From Volutella citrinella (Eukaryota > Ascomycota > Sordariomycetes > Hypocreales > Nectriaceae), in contig JAWZSP010000002.1 in assembly GCA_034401135.1 (NCBI GenBank), forward strand, positions 3,782,001 to 3,846,000: DNA of 64,000 nucleotides, given 5' to 3'. The number at the start of each line of letters is the position of its first letter. Position 1 is the stretch's first letter. Positions 10,172 through 21,610 of the stretch are shown here, piece by piece. Both the position numbers and the translations under genes were made by a program. Under the pieces are notes generated by a model that did no database searches, was not told the DNA's origin, and was given only the letters and a program-made list of their open reading frames with translations.

Positions 10172-11468
10172 CTAGGCCGCCAACACGCCCTTGCGCCCTC
10201 GCTTCTCCCAGTCCTCGGCACCCTTGTAGTCGCAGTTGAACTGCATAAACTGTGCCGGGTCCAGCTGGACCCTCTTGGTCTCCTTGTCGGCTCCGGGCTT
10301 GGCCTGCTCCCGGCTGTACTTCTGGATCAGGCTCGCCCGTTCAAACCTCACAGCAAAGCACCGCTGGAGGGCGGCCTCGACGCCGTCCCTAGACTTCACG
10401 GGGCTCAAGAAAGCCCTGAGTGCCTCGGCATCCTCGATGCTCTGTGAAGCGCCCTGTCCCTGCGTGGGCAGCATAGCGTGTGCCGCGTCCCCTATCAGCA
10501 TGGTGCGCCCGCGGGCCCAGCGCGACAGCGGATCAATGTCCCTGAGCTGCCACAGCGCGATATCTGGCGCCTGGCGGAAGATGTCGTGAAGCCACCCCGG
10601 GAAATCTGAGTACGACTCGAGGAGCTTCTCGATACTGCCTGGTTCGACCCAGCTGTCCCGGCTCTCCTCTTTGAGCTTCTCATCCGGCACGAGAGCCACG
10701 ATGCCAAAGACTTTACCTCCCCGTCCCGGGCCCATGATGACTCGTCGATCGTGGCCGACAATCATGGTGGTGCAGGGATCGCGCGGGTCCAGCAGCTTGT
10801 CAGGGATGGAAATGTTCTCGAGTCTATCGATGGGGATGAGCATCCGATATGCTGATGTCCCAGTTGGAATAGCACCCTTCACCTCGCCGAGCACAGCAGT
10901 ACGAACTGCGCTGTGGATGCCGTCCGCGCCGATGATGACATCCCCACGGATTTGTTCGCCCGACTTGAGCATGACAACGCCCTCATCGCAGTCTACGCTG
11001 ACCACATGGCAGCCCGTCCTTATCTCTGCTGGGTTTCCGGGAGCATTCTCGCTCGTGGCCGCGTCCTTGAGCGCAGCCTGCAGATCCTGTCGGTGGTAGA
11101 GCACGCGGTCCGCGCCGAACTGCTCTGTCGCAAATTTAATCTCCCTGACCATGCTGCCTTCCGAGTCGAACATGCGAAAGGCCCGGTCCGACATGGGCTC
11201 GGCCGCGGCGAGGAACTGGTCCAGCTTCCACTCGTTGATGATCTTGGTGGCGTTGGGCTGGAGGGAGAGCAGTGCGCCGACTTCGCGGAGCATGGAAGAG
11301 CGCTCTAGGACGGTGATTCGTCGTCGGTCATGACGCAGAGCGAATGCCTAACATGGTGTTGGCTGGGTAAAGCCATAAGCGTGGGAGATGGAACGGACGA
11401 CTTACAGTTGCGAGGCCAGCAATGCCTCCGCCCACAATCACGATATGGAGATTAGAATCGGTTGACAT
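10172..11468 (-). CDS. FAD-dependent aromatic monooxygenase, salicylate-hydroxylase-like
   Basis: Two exons (11468-11406, 11347-10172) give about 412 residues. The first exon codes for the FAD dinucleotide-binding GxGxxG (VIVVGGGIAGLAT, glycines at residues 13-18). The DG motif (GADGIHSAVR, about residue 160) and the GD motif (LIGDAAHAMLPTQGQGASQ, about residue 305) follow in the usual order and spacing. Class A flavoprotein monooxygenases use NAD(P)H and O2 to hydroxylate an activated, usually aromatic, ring. No signal peptide or membrane anchor is visible, so it is probably cytosolic. A perfect copy of the cluster motif CCGARCCGAA lies 122 bp upstream of the start. It is the first gene of the motif-sharing cluster. 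Confidence 0.9.
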
Positions 11469-12325
11469 TTTTATTGTTTGATACTTGTCGTGAATTCTCA
11501 TGGGAACTTCCAATTGAATACATCAGCGGCGATTTATTCGTCCTCATTGCATCGAGCGGACGACAAGTCATGAGCCGGCTCGTAGTTTTCCGAGCCGAAG
11601 GTGACGACAAGCCGAAACTATGACCCCACCACACCATCCGGATACTACCTAATCGTAGGGATTGCCTTTGATCGAACATCGCTGAGCCGCGAAACCCGGG
11701 GTTTCCACGCGGCGCGGCAGAGCTTTTCCTTAGCCAGCATTCGGCTCGTGGAGGTCGTTGCGGAGGCGGGGGGGCTCGCCACGGATCGGGCGGAATGGTG
11801 CAAGCGAATGACTGGTTGGATGCACACATTGGGAACGGAGATGATTGCGTCAATGTCACCGGAATCCTACACGTTTCTGTCTGTGACTTAATGGCTTTGT
11901 GGAATTTCCGGCGTGTTCGTGGCTGCATTCACTGAGCGGCGAAGGTAGCCATGATAGTTCAACAACTTATGCATGCAAGTATCACTGAATGAGCCCCTGA
12001 GGTCATCCAAACATTGCACTTGCTATACTTAACAAATCCTCACCGCTGGAGCGAAGACACTTGCGAGGGAAAAAATATCATGGTGTTTATCCCAAGTCTA
12101 TTCGATTATTTCATAGCCATACCACTCAATTATTAGTGGTAGTCATTTTACTAACCTACGATGCAACACTTTGACCTCATCGAGCATACTGGCGCAGAGT
12201 TGATGTACACGGCGATGATGGCAAATGCGTGTCAAAATTCTTGATGCAACTATGGGCTATTCAATCTGATTGTAACAGGGCTGTCATCTCAGCCAACTCT
12301 CCCTGAACATCCTCCTTTCCACCAC
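11469..12325. other. Promoter region of the FAD monooxygenase; no gene
   Basis: About 860 bp between the monooxygenase start and the 3' end of the first PhyH gene. Holds one perfect and one 9/10 copy of the cluster motif (11590-11599; 11740-11749). The part near 12000-12250 is AT-rich. No coding signal. Confidence 0.5.
11590..11599 (+). promoter_or_regulatory. Cluster motif CCGARCCGAA, site 1
   Basis: Reads CCGAGCCGAA, two CCGAR half-sites as a direct repeat with a 5-bp step, 122 bp upstream of the FAD monooxygenase. A 9/10 match in the opposite orientation (TTCGGCTCGT) lies at 11740-11749. A Zn2Cys6-type site is inferred from its position and recurrence. Confidence 0.55.
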
Positions 12326-13415
12326 TCAGGCCTTGATGTAGGGAATGCCAGTGAGCTTATAGGCCCGCTCCGACAGGATAGGCTCGTGCAATGGCCTGTT
12401 TCGCACAATGTGATCAGGCTTGCCGTCCCTCCTGGCCTGGTTTGAGCCGACGTGGGTAGCATTCGGCCAGTGCGTGGTGCCGATTCGCTTCTCAAACGCC
12501 TCCTTCTTGCGCAAGAGATCCTCCTGCGAGGCGTCCGCGGCAGGCATGTAGCACGTGTAGATGGCCAGGCGGTCCTGCTCAGACGTGACGGGCACGTTGT
12601 AGTGCGGCGTGCGCGAGTCCCAGACGATGAGGTCGCCCGGGTCGGCCTCGACCTTGTACCAGTCGCAGCCGTTCTCCTCGAGCCACTTCATGCCGCGGTC
12701 CGTGTAGCCGTACCACTCGCGCGTCCACGCGGGGATGCGCTCCTCGGTGCCGCGGATCTCGTCGTGGAACTGCTTGCTCTTGAGGTGTCCGCCCTTGGCT
12801 ACGATCAGCCCGCCGTCGTTGGGCCCGTTGGGCAGCAGATTGACGAGGCCCTGCAGGCAGCGGAAGCCGGGGACATCGGGGTCCTGGTCCTGGTGAGGCC
12901 ACGGCTTGTTGGCCGGCAGGTGAGTCCGGTTGGCGAAGCCGTAGTTGATGGCGTCAAATGACACGATCAGGTCCTCGGTGCCGAGGGCCTTCTCGAAGGC
13001 GCCCACGACTCCGGGCTCGGAGCGGACTGCCCAGACAAAGTCCTCGTGGCAGGCACCATAGTTGAGGAGCATGCCCTTTTCGTTGATGACTGGCAGCTTG
13101 TCGGGGTGTACTGAGGACGGGTCGTTGCGGTTGTAGCCTTGGCCGCTGAGTTGATTAATTAGTATCGGATTTCACAGAGGATTACTTGGTCACTTACAAG
13201 CTCTCAATCAGCCCAAGCATGCGGTTGGCATAGCTCAGAGCCCTCTCCTTGGGGATGGCCCCCTTGATGACAGCGAAGCCATCTCGAATCAGGTCATCTC
13301 GCCAGTCACCATAGCGGCGATCCGTGCCATCGAGCTTGACTCGCTCAATGCCATCAGGACGCAGGGTGAGAACAGGAACCTGCTCTGTTGAGGTGACGGA
13401 CGTAATTGTAGCCAT
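12326..13415 (-). CDS. Phytanoyl-CoA dioxygenase-family (PhyH) Fe(II)/2-oxoglutarate oxygenase 1
   Basis: Two exons (13415-13198, 13145-12326) give about 345 residues. The iron-binding triad is visible: H157 and D159 in PWPHQDQDPDV, and H254 in WDSRTPHYN. The usual PGDLIVWDSR strand precedes the last ligand. PhyH enzymes hydroxylate C-H bonds using 2-oxoglutarate and O2. In fungal accessory clusters they commonly modify small molecules rather than phytanoyl-CoA. No targeting signal is seen. It is clearly related to the second PhyH enzyme in the cluster (20452-21610): both share YGDWRD, PWPH-D, NGP-DGGL and GTTHWP, have nearly equal length and place the metal ligands almost identically. Two perfect cluster motifs lie 271 and 340 bp upstream. 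Confidence 0.92.
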
Positions 13416-13685
13416 TGTAAGTCAGGCTGTTCTGTGTAAGTGATCAAATGTGTAATGGGACACTGGTTATGCACTTGATCAGCCACTGTTGCGATGCACT
13501 CAAGGCTTGGTTCGATGCAGCTGATGTAGTCTGTCCTAGTCCATTGTGGAAAGGCTTGGATTGTTTTGTACTTGAAGTCTCGGTCTCATCATTGCTCGAT
13601 GCCTCCATCGGCAACCTGGACCGGCCGGCAGACAACCCCTGCACGCCACCAAGCCGGGGATTACACCGCGCTAAAATGTCGTGAC

Positions 13686-13710
13686 CCGAACCGAAATAAA
13701 CCGAACCGAG
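13686..13710 (+). promoter_or_regulatory. Cluster motif CCGARCCGAA, site 2 (perfect copy plus a 9/10 copy)
   Basis: CCGAACCGAA at 13686-13695, and CCGAACCGAG at 13701-13710. Both lie upstream of PhyH 1 and on the same strand as each other. Confidence 0.55.
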
Positions 13711-13754
13711 CCTGTCTCCCCCACACGCGGGTCAAGACGCTTTGAGCCTAATGC

Positions 13755-13764
13755 CCGAGCCGAA
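13755..13764 (+). promoter_or_regulatory. Cluster motif CCGARCCGAA, site 3
   Basis: Reads CCGAGCCGAA, 340 bp upstream of the PhyH 1 start and 60 bp from site 2. Confidence 0.55.
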
Positions 13765-14496
13765 TGGTTGCCAAGTTGTATCCAATGCGGGGGCGTGGCG
13801 TTGGCTTGGGACTCAAGGTTGGGGTCAATCATGGTCATGCGACGCCAATCACGGACGAGGCGCAATGCATACGCGCCGGCTCATAAGACACGGACGCCAA
13901 GATGAGGGCTGGACTGTAGACTGTCATTCGGCTGCACTCCGTGACTTGTTCCTCGGAACGTCAATACCCACCTTGACATCAACACAGCCAGACTGCTCAG
14001 CGTCACAATGCCTCCGACTCACACCATGTCGATGCATCTCGGCCGGGCCGTGTTTTCGTCATGGGAGGCGGCCCGCCACCAAGGGCAGTCGAGTCGGGCA
14101 AATTCCCAATCGCAAACCCCGTCAAGTTCTACAACCAACACAGTTTGTGAGGCTTCAACACCGACCTTGCAGAATTCCGGCACAAACACGGGACGAACGG
14201 TGGAAGCTTGAGGAAGGACTGAGTTGTACTAAGAACTCTTGTACTCTTCCTTGTGTTGTCATATTCTTCTCAGTCTTTCATCGATGCTGAGATGTATCCA
14301 AAATATCTGGGGGTCTGGTTTAGGCAAGCTCAAGCTATGCGAAGGGAGCTGTATAGCAGTGAATTCAATAGACGATATGATGATCGATTCGTGCCATATA
14401 TTCATAAAACTCGTGATAAAAAACTACGCTAAACCCATAAAACACCCAAGTTGATACAAGTGCCCACCATCAGTCAAATCATACAACATGAACCAG

Positions 14497-16841
14497 CTAG
14501 GCAAAGCCTTGCTCTATCCCGCTGATGGCAGACTCTCCATCAACAACCGACCAAAACTCATCAAGGGGCATATCTTGGAACGGATTATAAAGATAGTTTG
14601 TCGGATCAAAAGGCATGCCTCCAAGCCCGTCGTGATGAAACGGGGCTGGGGACATGCCGTTGCCGCCCACGCTGGCGACGCCCAGATCCGGCATGGGAAT
14701 CCTCGGCCCTAGCCCCATCATGAGGTCGTCTGCGGAAAGGACCTGCTCGATCCTCTCAGGCAGCTCCAGGATCCCCTGCACAAAAGTTTCGTGCTGGCCG
14801 ACTCGAGCGTAGTGATCCGCCGCAAACGACGTGGCCGTCTTGATCAGCTCGAGGTCGGAGCGGCCCATGCGCTTGTGAGGCTTCTTCAGCGTGTGCAGGG
14901 CGAGCGTCGCAGCCCCGAGGAGCGGCTGCGTGCCGGTGATGAGCAGGGAATGGAATCCGTGGTCCGCGAACTCGGCCATGTGCGTCACAATGGCCCTCGC
15001 GGCCTTGACGGCAATGGTTTGATATTGGAGCGGCCGTGATGTGTCGCCTATACTGGCGCTGTGCTTCAGAACTTCCTCCATGAAGGACTTTTCTGGGAAG
15101 ATGAGGGATGCTCGGAGGAGGGTGATTTGGACCTTTGAAAAATATTAGCACACTTGGTTTGCTTCCAGTTGACGCGCGGCTTACCTGGTAAAATTGGAAA
15201 GCGAGGAACAGGGAGAAGATCTCGTCTGCTTCTGTTCCGACCTTGTTGGACAGGAACTCGTGTCCAGTTCGTACGCCCTCAGGCGCGGAGCTCAGCCAGT
15301 CGAGCAAGAGCCGGTCCAAGCGGCCCATTTCGATCAGCAGGCCGGCGGCGGTGGCCGACTTTTTTCGATACATGTTCTCGCTCACTTGGCTGATGATGCG
15401 TGAGAGGGAAACCCAGGTGTGAAAATATGGGCACGGGTCGTTGGGGTCGTTCTCTGCGAATTCTCGGTCACAGTCGATGTCGGTGGTGGCCGAGGGCCTG
15501 CCGGTCTCAAGCTCCATGAGCTTCTCTAGGGCGTAGGACGACCACCACACTCTGGAGGCCAGCTGGCGGTTTCCAGGAGGAGATATGTTTTGAGACTTTA
15601 ACTTGTCCAGATCGGTTCTTTGACGGTGGAGGCCAATGGAGTGGCCTATCCGGATGGCCTGGCCCAGTATGTGCCATGCCTGTCCTTCCCGGCCTGTGAT
15701 GCAGTGAGTAGAGTGGCCAGAGATTTGTCTCGGAATTTCTTACCTCTTCCCCTGAGGGAAATAGTTAGAAGTAGGAGTCCCTGGACCGAGGATAAATATG
15801 GCTGGCTCATGAGGTGTGACACTAATGAATACGCTGCCACCTGATATGACGTAGCCGCATCCGAGATACCGGCTGGCGAGTCGTCCATGCTGATCGCTAG
15901 CACTGAGTATATGATTACTATGATTGGCGCATCCGCGGAGGTGACGACCGGCTGGAGGCCATGTGGGCTTTCGGCCTGGAGGTCCAATATCCGTTGGACA
16001 TCAGACATGAAGGTGGCACGGTCGAGAATTGGAAGGAGGGGGTATATCCGTTCAAAGAAGGCGTCTATGAGCGGATTTATGGCTGAGAGAGGCGGAATGT
16101 CAGGTAGCTTGATGGAAAGAGGTAGCTCGAACTCTTCGGTGTGCCTCATGCCCCATCGGTAGTGGGTGCAGGCCGACGGCAGGCCCTTCCTGACGAGATT
16201 TGCATCGAGGAACAGACACAGACACTGCAGGCTGCTTGCCCCCATGTACTGTCTCCTTGGTCAGTATGCGAAGCGTGACAAAACAAACGCATCTGGGGCC
16301 GACTGACCTTGACCTGGCGGGACGCATCGTCGGTGTTCATGACCATGACGGACCGGCCGCCGTCCTCAAGATCCTCCGACTGGTCGTCCTGGGCGTTCGC
16401 TTGGAACGCGCGCTCGACCCAAGACGGATGATTCCTATCCATGGTGCTCGGCATGGGCTGGAAGGTCGCGTCCGAGTGCGCGCTGGCGGCCGAGCCCGTT
16501 GAGCTCTGTTCGCTGACGGACTGCTGGCGCTGCTGCTGCTGCTTCCTGCGCGCGTCCTTGGACGGCCAGCGGCGCACGGCGGGGCCATCTGGGTGGCGTG
16601 GGTTGAAGGTCTCGCAGCTATCGCCGCGGAGGACGCAATTGCGGCACTTGGGTGTTGTGGCATCGCATCGCACTTTGCGTTTGCGGCACTGCGTGCAGGC
16701 GAGTGAGAGGCGCGTGCGCTTCGAGTTTGTTGGTCGGGCTGCGGCTGGGGGAGCTGCGGCGGTGGTGGTTTCGACAGAGGTGGCGATGGTGTCGGGCTTG
16801 TCCATCTCGTGGGCCGAAGCGGGGGAGATGCCGACCAGCAT
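14497..16841 (-). CDS. Zn2Cys6 fungal-specific transcription factor, probable cluster regulator
   Basis: Four exons (16841-16308, 16248-15744, 15693-15185, 15132-14497). Translation may instead start at 16805 (MDKPDTIATS); both starts are in frame. The binuclear zinc cluster is complete, with six cysteines (CTQCRKRKVRC, then CRNC and SC). It follows a short Ala/Thr-rich leader and precedes a Gln/Ser-rich linker. The middle is a fungal_trans regulatory domain: LIDAFFERIYPLLPILDRATF, then after the third exon starts, GQAWHILGQAIRIGHSIGLHR and VWWSSYALEKLMELETGRPS. It lies inside the cluster, between PhyH 1 and the MFS gene, and is the obvious candidate to bind the shared CCGARCCGAA repeat. Its own promoter lacks that motif but carries three tandem TCAATGG units. 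Confidence 0.9.
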
Positions 16842-17613
16842 TGCGGTCAGTGCCTAGCCGATGGTGATGTTTGTTGGATGAGCCTGGCTGCTAGGATTCC
16901 TTCAATGGTCAATGGTCAATGGACGGGCACTCGTGGCAGAAGGCATCGCGTCTCCTGGACAAAAAGGAGGGGGGGACGGCGGCCCATGTCAACGATTATA
17001 AGCCTCCAGCTGCTCGTCGGCGTCGCCATCCCAACTCGGGGGTCCCACCAATTGCCCACCCACCGGCGCATCTAGTGTGGTGTTAGTGCAGCATCTCCCC
17101 CGGGCCCGGTGGAGGCAGCACATCCGGGGAAGTGTGGAGTAGCTCCCCCCTCCTAGGCCAATCGCCGGCGACGGGTTTCCAAACTAGACAGCTCCCCCAC
17201 TTGTGGCTTTGGAGGCGGAGGCGAACAGGGGCCGGGACTTGCCAGCGGCAATGCGACTGACTCTCTTTGGCGGCCGATGATCGGTTGTTGGAGTCAGGTG
17301 TGTCCGTCTGCTGGCTGAAGAGGTTGCCTCGACTGACATAGGGAAATCTCGCAGACGCATCACAGCGTAATGTAGCTGGGCAGAGACAGCAGTGGGCCAT
17401 TTTCTCATCGGAAGTATTCAGATTGGCATCTCTATCTGCCGCCATCTCTACTCTACCGGCTAACCGCTCGATGCTACCCCTGTCCCTGCATGTATGGAGA
17501 TACTGTACTCATTCGCAGCAGCCGAGACCCCAGCCCACGATTGCCCTGCCGCATCACCCAGTTTGCCAGTTAGCTGGTCCGTGTCGCCTCTGCGATGCTC
17601 TCTCCCTCTGCCC
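16842..17613. other. Promoter region of the Zn2Cys6 gene; no gene
   Basis: About 770 bp between the regulator's start and the 3' end of the MFS gene. Holds a short tandem repeat (16902-16922). No cluster motif and no coding signal seen. Confidence 0.5.
16902..16922. repeat. Three tandem copies of TCAATGG
   Basis: Three perfect 7-bp units in a row, starting 61 bp upstream of the upper start codon of the cluster's Zn2Cys6 gene. On the coding strand each unit reads CCATTGA. It may be a chance microrepeat or a regulatory array. Confidence 0.6.
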
Positions 17614-19563
17614 TCACTCATCCGTAGTCCAGCGCCCAGTGAACTGACGGATCCGCTTGCCAAAAATGAAGACGAGGATACCGAGCAGCCCCAGGGCACC
17701 CGTCAGGCCGCCAAAGGTGCCAAAAGCGCCGTCGTAGCCGCTGCGCTCGATAAAGGGCACAGTGCCGTAGCTTGTGCCAAAGGAGATGATGCCGCGGAAC
17801 GCGCAGATGACGACGAGAAGGGGACCAGCTCGCTGCGGGTAGCTGTCGAGCAGGTAGGTGATGGCGGCGATGTTGGCGCCGATGAAACAGAAGTAGTAGG
17901 CAGCGACGGCCCACACGTAGGTGAACCAGTGGTACTGCGTAGGGTTCTGCGCGCCGAGTCCGTAGAGCACCGCCGTGAAGACGCCCACGATGATGGGCAG
18001 CACCAGCGGGATGAGGCGCACCTCGGGCTCGTGCATGCCGTTGCGTCGCTTAGCGAACCACTGGATCAGCTTGTCGGAGCCGTGGCCCAGCAGCGGCAGG
18101 GCGACGAGCGAGGTGACAATCTGGCCGCAGTTGACGTAGCTGGCCGACGTCTGGGGCCAGTTGTACGGCGGCGACGTCACGATGTGACCGTAGGTGGTTC
18201 CGATGGCAATGTTGACGCCCAGCGTGAGGCCGTTGAGGCACAATGCCCACATGACGTTGGGGAAGAGGCACACGGTGAATGTTTGCTGCGTCAAAATCGT
18301 CAGTCACAAGTTGCGTGTCGTCAGGGGGGGTGCATGTGCATACCAGGAAGCATTGGACCACCTTGTTCCACTCGGGCGTTCCAACCCACAGACGCATATC
18401 CGAGCGCCAAGTCCTCGGCTGGTAGTTGATGTAGTCCAGCTCTGGGCGCTCCACGCAGAGAGGCGCCGACTTGCCCGACGAGGCGTCGTTCTGGGCGTCC
18501 TCGTTGATACCCTGGAAGGCCGCCTTGGAGCGGTCGTACTTCGTCTCTGGCACGAAGAAGATGGCCAGCACCAGCGACAGGCCGGAGAGACAGGCGCCGA
18601 GGCCGTACCACCAGCCGGGAGTGATGGCGCCGGCGATGGGGCTGGCGAAGAGCACGAAGACGGCTGTGGCAATGCTCTGGATGCTGTTCTGGACCATGAG
18701 CCATCGGCTTCGCTCGTGTAGAAAGAAGACCTCCTGGAGACTAGTCAGAATGTGTTGGAAAGTCAGGAGTTAAGACAGGCCGGCTCGTACCTGGGTGATC
18801 ATGGGCACGAGGGCCTCACTCTGGCCTGCGGCAAGGCCCAGGACGCAGCGGCTCCAGAGATGCATTTCGTAGTTGTGTGAGTAGGCGCACAAGATGGCAC
18901 TTGCGACCATGATGACGGTGGCGCCGAGGAGAACGATTCGACGACCGACGCCAATGGCAAGAGGCATTCCGATGAGGTTTCCGATGCCCCTGGATGGGTT
19001 GTAAGTACACCATGCGCATTGAGATCGGGGAGGGTGTAGCTCTTACATGAACAGAGTCGGGTAAGTCATCAGATGCGTGATGTCGGCATATCCCTTGCCA
19101 ACGGCGGCATAGTCAGGGATGTAGAAGCCCAACAGGCCTCCGAAACCCGACACGAGGGCCAATCCAATGGTGGAAACTTGACGGGCAGTCAGCGGCTGCG
19201 GCCATTGGCGGCGAGGCAGATCTCTCTCGGAGACGACTCACATAGGGAGATGACGAGCAGGACAACGCCCTTTTGCCACGTTTTCATGTTCAACGGGTCT
19301 ACTCAGATGTCAGAATTGCGCCGGCCGCCGTAAGCCCGCCCGTGTTATCGCCTCTCACCTTGGGGATCAGCCGTCGGCGTCGGGACGTAGACAATCTTGC
19401 CGGCGTCGAGCTTGACGGTGCCCATGGCCTCGGGGCTGTTGACCACCTCGGAGACGGCAATGTCGACGTCTTCGACATGGCTCGAGTCGGCCTTTTTGTT
19501 CATGGTGAATGTGCTGCGAGTGGTGCTGGAGGAGAGCCGCGATGTGTTTGATGGGGAGCTCAT
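17614..19563 (-). CDS. Major facilitator superfamily transporter, 12-TM HOL1/DHA1-like
   Basis: Six exons (19563-19359, 19298-19242, 19176-19047, 18990-18791, 18733-18344, 18285-17614) joined by five introns of 56-65 bp. A hydrophilic Ser/Thr-rich N-terminus is followed by an MFS core beginning DPLNMKTWQKGVVLLVISL. Family features include GNLIGMPLAIGVGRRIVLLG (the loop 2-3 motif, near GxLaDrxGrr), LWSRCVLGLAAGQSEA, and a second six-helix half after a long cytoplasmic loop (EDAQNDASSGKSAP). The C-terminus is short and basic-acidic. HOL1-like carriers move cations, polyamines or small organic molecules across the plasma membrane. The actual substrate is unknown. A 9/10 cluster motif lies 267 bp upstream. 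Confidence 0.88.
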
Positions 19564-20451
19564 GTTGGGCCGTCTACCACGCTGGCTTTATACAAAAAAA
19601 AAAGGAATGATAAAGATACAAAGACACACAGACGCACACGCAACTCTAAACCGAGCTATGCCAGCGACGACACGGAGTTGTTCATGGTGAGTTGTCTCTC
19701 CTCTCCCCGCAATCTCGGGTCGACGACGCACCCCAGAGATTGAAACTAGACGGCCTGGGGGCGAGATAGTGTGGGGGGGTCTGGGAGCCCCGGGTGAACG
19801 CTGCGCTAGCCTGCCAAACTGGTTCGGGCACGAGCCGAACTTGGCATTGTTGCCTTTCCGTGCGGTGGGTGCTGGGGAAATCCGAGCCGATGATGATGCC
19901 CACCCGGTTCCAGGCCCAGACCGTTGGGTTAGCCTTAGTTGCCAACCCTCCTCCTGATCTAACCCCGCACCGCCAACCCCAACCCGGAGTCTGCGCGCGC
20001 ACAGGCCGGGGACTACAGACACGCAGGGATTGTCAACTTGGCGGTGGCTGTTCACGACGCCAAGGTCTTGAGTAGCAGCCGCATCGCGACAATGCAAAAG
20101 ATCCGGACCGAGACAACAACCCGCATTCCGCTGTGGGAAGCATTCCTGATAGCGATGGCCTCGAAAGTGATGGTGCGAGTGACGACCCTGGTTAATAGCC
20201 CTGAGAGTGACAGTCGTGACAGTGATGGTCCTGATGTCCATTGTCATGATCATGATGAGGTGTCTGGCCCGAGAACCAGACTCGCTTATCTACTCTCGGC
20301 TTAATGCATTACAACACGATGCACAAGGTGCTTCTCTCATAGACCACTCAGCAAGTGTAGATTTCAAATCAAAATCAAGGGGCTCTATTTCATGCCAAGA
20401 GCTGGAACTATTTGATGCTAACTACTCTCAACAACCAACTATCCAATCTCC
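19564..20451. other. Promoter region of the first MFS gene; no gene
   Basis: About 890 bp to the 3' end of PhyH 2. Contains a 9/10 cluster motif. No coding region recognised. Confidence 0.5.
19830..19839 (+). promoter_or_regulatory. Cluster motif, near match (9/10)
   Basis: Reads ACGAGCCGAA, 267 bp upstream of the first MFS gene. A related GGTTCGGGC stands just before it at 19821-19829. Confidence 0.4.
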
Positions 20452-21610
20452 CTATTCAGAGTAGGACTTCACTCCTGCCAGTCGGAGGATCTGGTCCGTC
20501 ACGACGGGCTTGTCAAACGGCTCGGTTCGATACTTGGGGCAGACCTCGCCATTCCTCATGGGCTTCTCCTGGGCAGGGCGGATGTTGCTTTCGCGCGAGT
20601 TAGCAGGCTTCACAAGCAGGGAAATTTCAAAACAAAGCTCACCAGTGCGGCCAGTGGGTAGTGCCAAGGTAGTTCTCGAAGCAAAACTTCTTGGCCTCGA
20701 GGGCCTCGTCAGTCGCAAATCGCCGAGGCGTCATGCAGACGTACTGGACGTGGCGGATCTGGTCGCCCTCGGGCAGGCAGGCGTAGTGCATGGTGCGCGA
20801 GTCCCAGAGCACAAAGTCGCCGGGCTCCATGTTGACCTTGACCATCTCGCACCCGCGCTCCTCGAACCACTTGATGTCCTTCTTGCTGAAGAGGAAGAGG
20901 TCCATGTACTTGAGCTCGGGCGGCGGCGCGTCCTCGTGGTCGGCCGAGTCGCGCTTCTGCTCGAAGAACTCGTTGAAGAGCTTGGCCGAGCCCTTCATGA
21001 GCATCAGACCGCCGTCCTTGGGGCCGTTGGGCGCGAAGTTGAGGAGGCCCTGCACGGCTTGCATGCTAGATGGGGGTCAGTATTGGAAAAGATTTGGTGT
21101 AGACTGGGATGCATCATGCGGAGCTTACCCCTTGCGCTCTGGGTTCTGGTCGCAGTGAGGCCACGGGCTCCACGACAGGTCCTTGCGGTTGGGCATGGAG
21201 ATGTTCATGCCATCAAACGAGGACAGGAGCTCCTTGGTGCCCCAGAGCCTCTCAAAGATCTCGACCACGGCAGGCTCGGTTCTGGCCTCCCAGGCCATCT
21301 TCTCGTGGGTGGCAGCGTAGGCATAGTACATACCGCCCTTGAAGTTGATGGGGAGGTGGTCCGACGTCCAGGTCGAAGGGTCCTTCTCGTCAAAGCCCAG
21401 CTCAAAGTTCTTGAGCCACTCAATCTGCTTGTCGCAGTAGTACTTGGCGCGCTCGGGGCTGATGACGTTCTTGATCAGGACGCATCCCTCCCGGTGGAAC
21501 TCGTCGCGCCAGTCGCCGTAGACGGCGTTGGGGTCAAAGGTGATGAGGTCCTTGGTCTCGTACCGCGCATCAACAGTCTGGGAGACTTCGATTGTGGCCG
21601 TGGTAGACAT
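20452..21610 (-). CDS. Phytanoyl-CoA dioxygenase-family (PhyH) Fe(II)/2-oxoglutarate oxygenase 2
   Basis: Three exons (21610-21129, 21065-20643, 20587-20452) give about 346 residues, starting at MSTTATIEVS. An upstream in-frame ATG at 21697 would add an unlikely leader. The metal triad is H152 and D154 (SPWPHCDQNPERKG) and H254 (WDSRTMHYA), with PGDFVLWDSR before it. The glycine-rich NGPKDGGLMLMKGS strand matches PhyH 1. It is a diverged paralogue of PhyH 1, with a longer insertion before the third ligand (EQKRDSADHEDAPPPELKYM) and one more intron. It is transcribed divergently from the CocE/NonD-type hydrolase gene across a 712-bp shared promoter that holds a perfect cluster motif. Two such enzymes suggest two oxidation steps, or two substrates, in one pathway (inference). 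Confidence 0.92.

Larger units (their letters stand above)
13416..14496. other. Promoter region of PhyH 1; no gene
   Basis: About 1.1 kb between the PhyH 1 start and the 3' end of the Zn2Cys6 gene. Contains a group of cluster motifs between 13686 and 13764. No coding region recognised. Confidence 0.5.

Noticed and set aside
17494..18429. 311-codon open frame antisense to the MFS gene
   Set aside because: Low-complexity Ala/Asp/Val shadow.
20520..20529. GCTCGGTTCG-like match within PhyH 2 coding sequence
   Set aside because: Imperfect and inside an exon.
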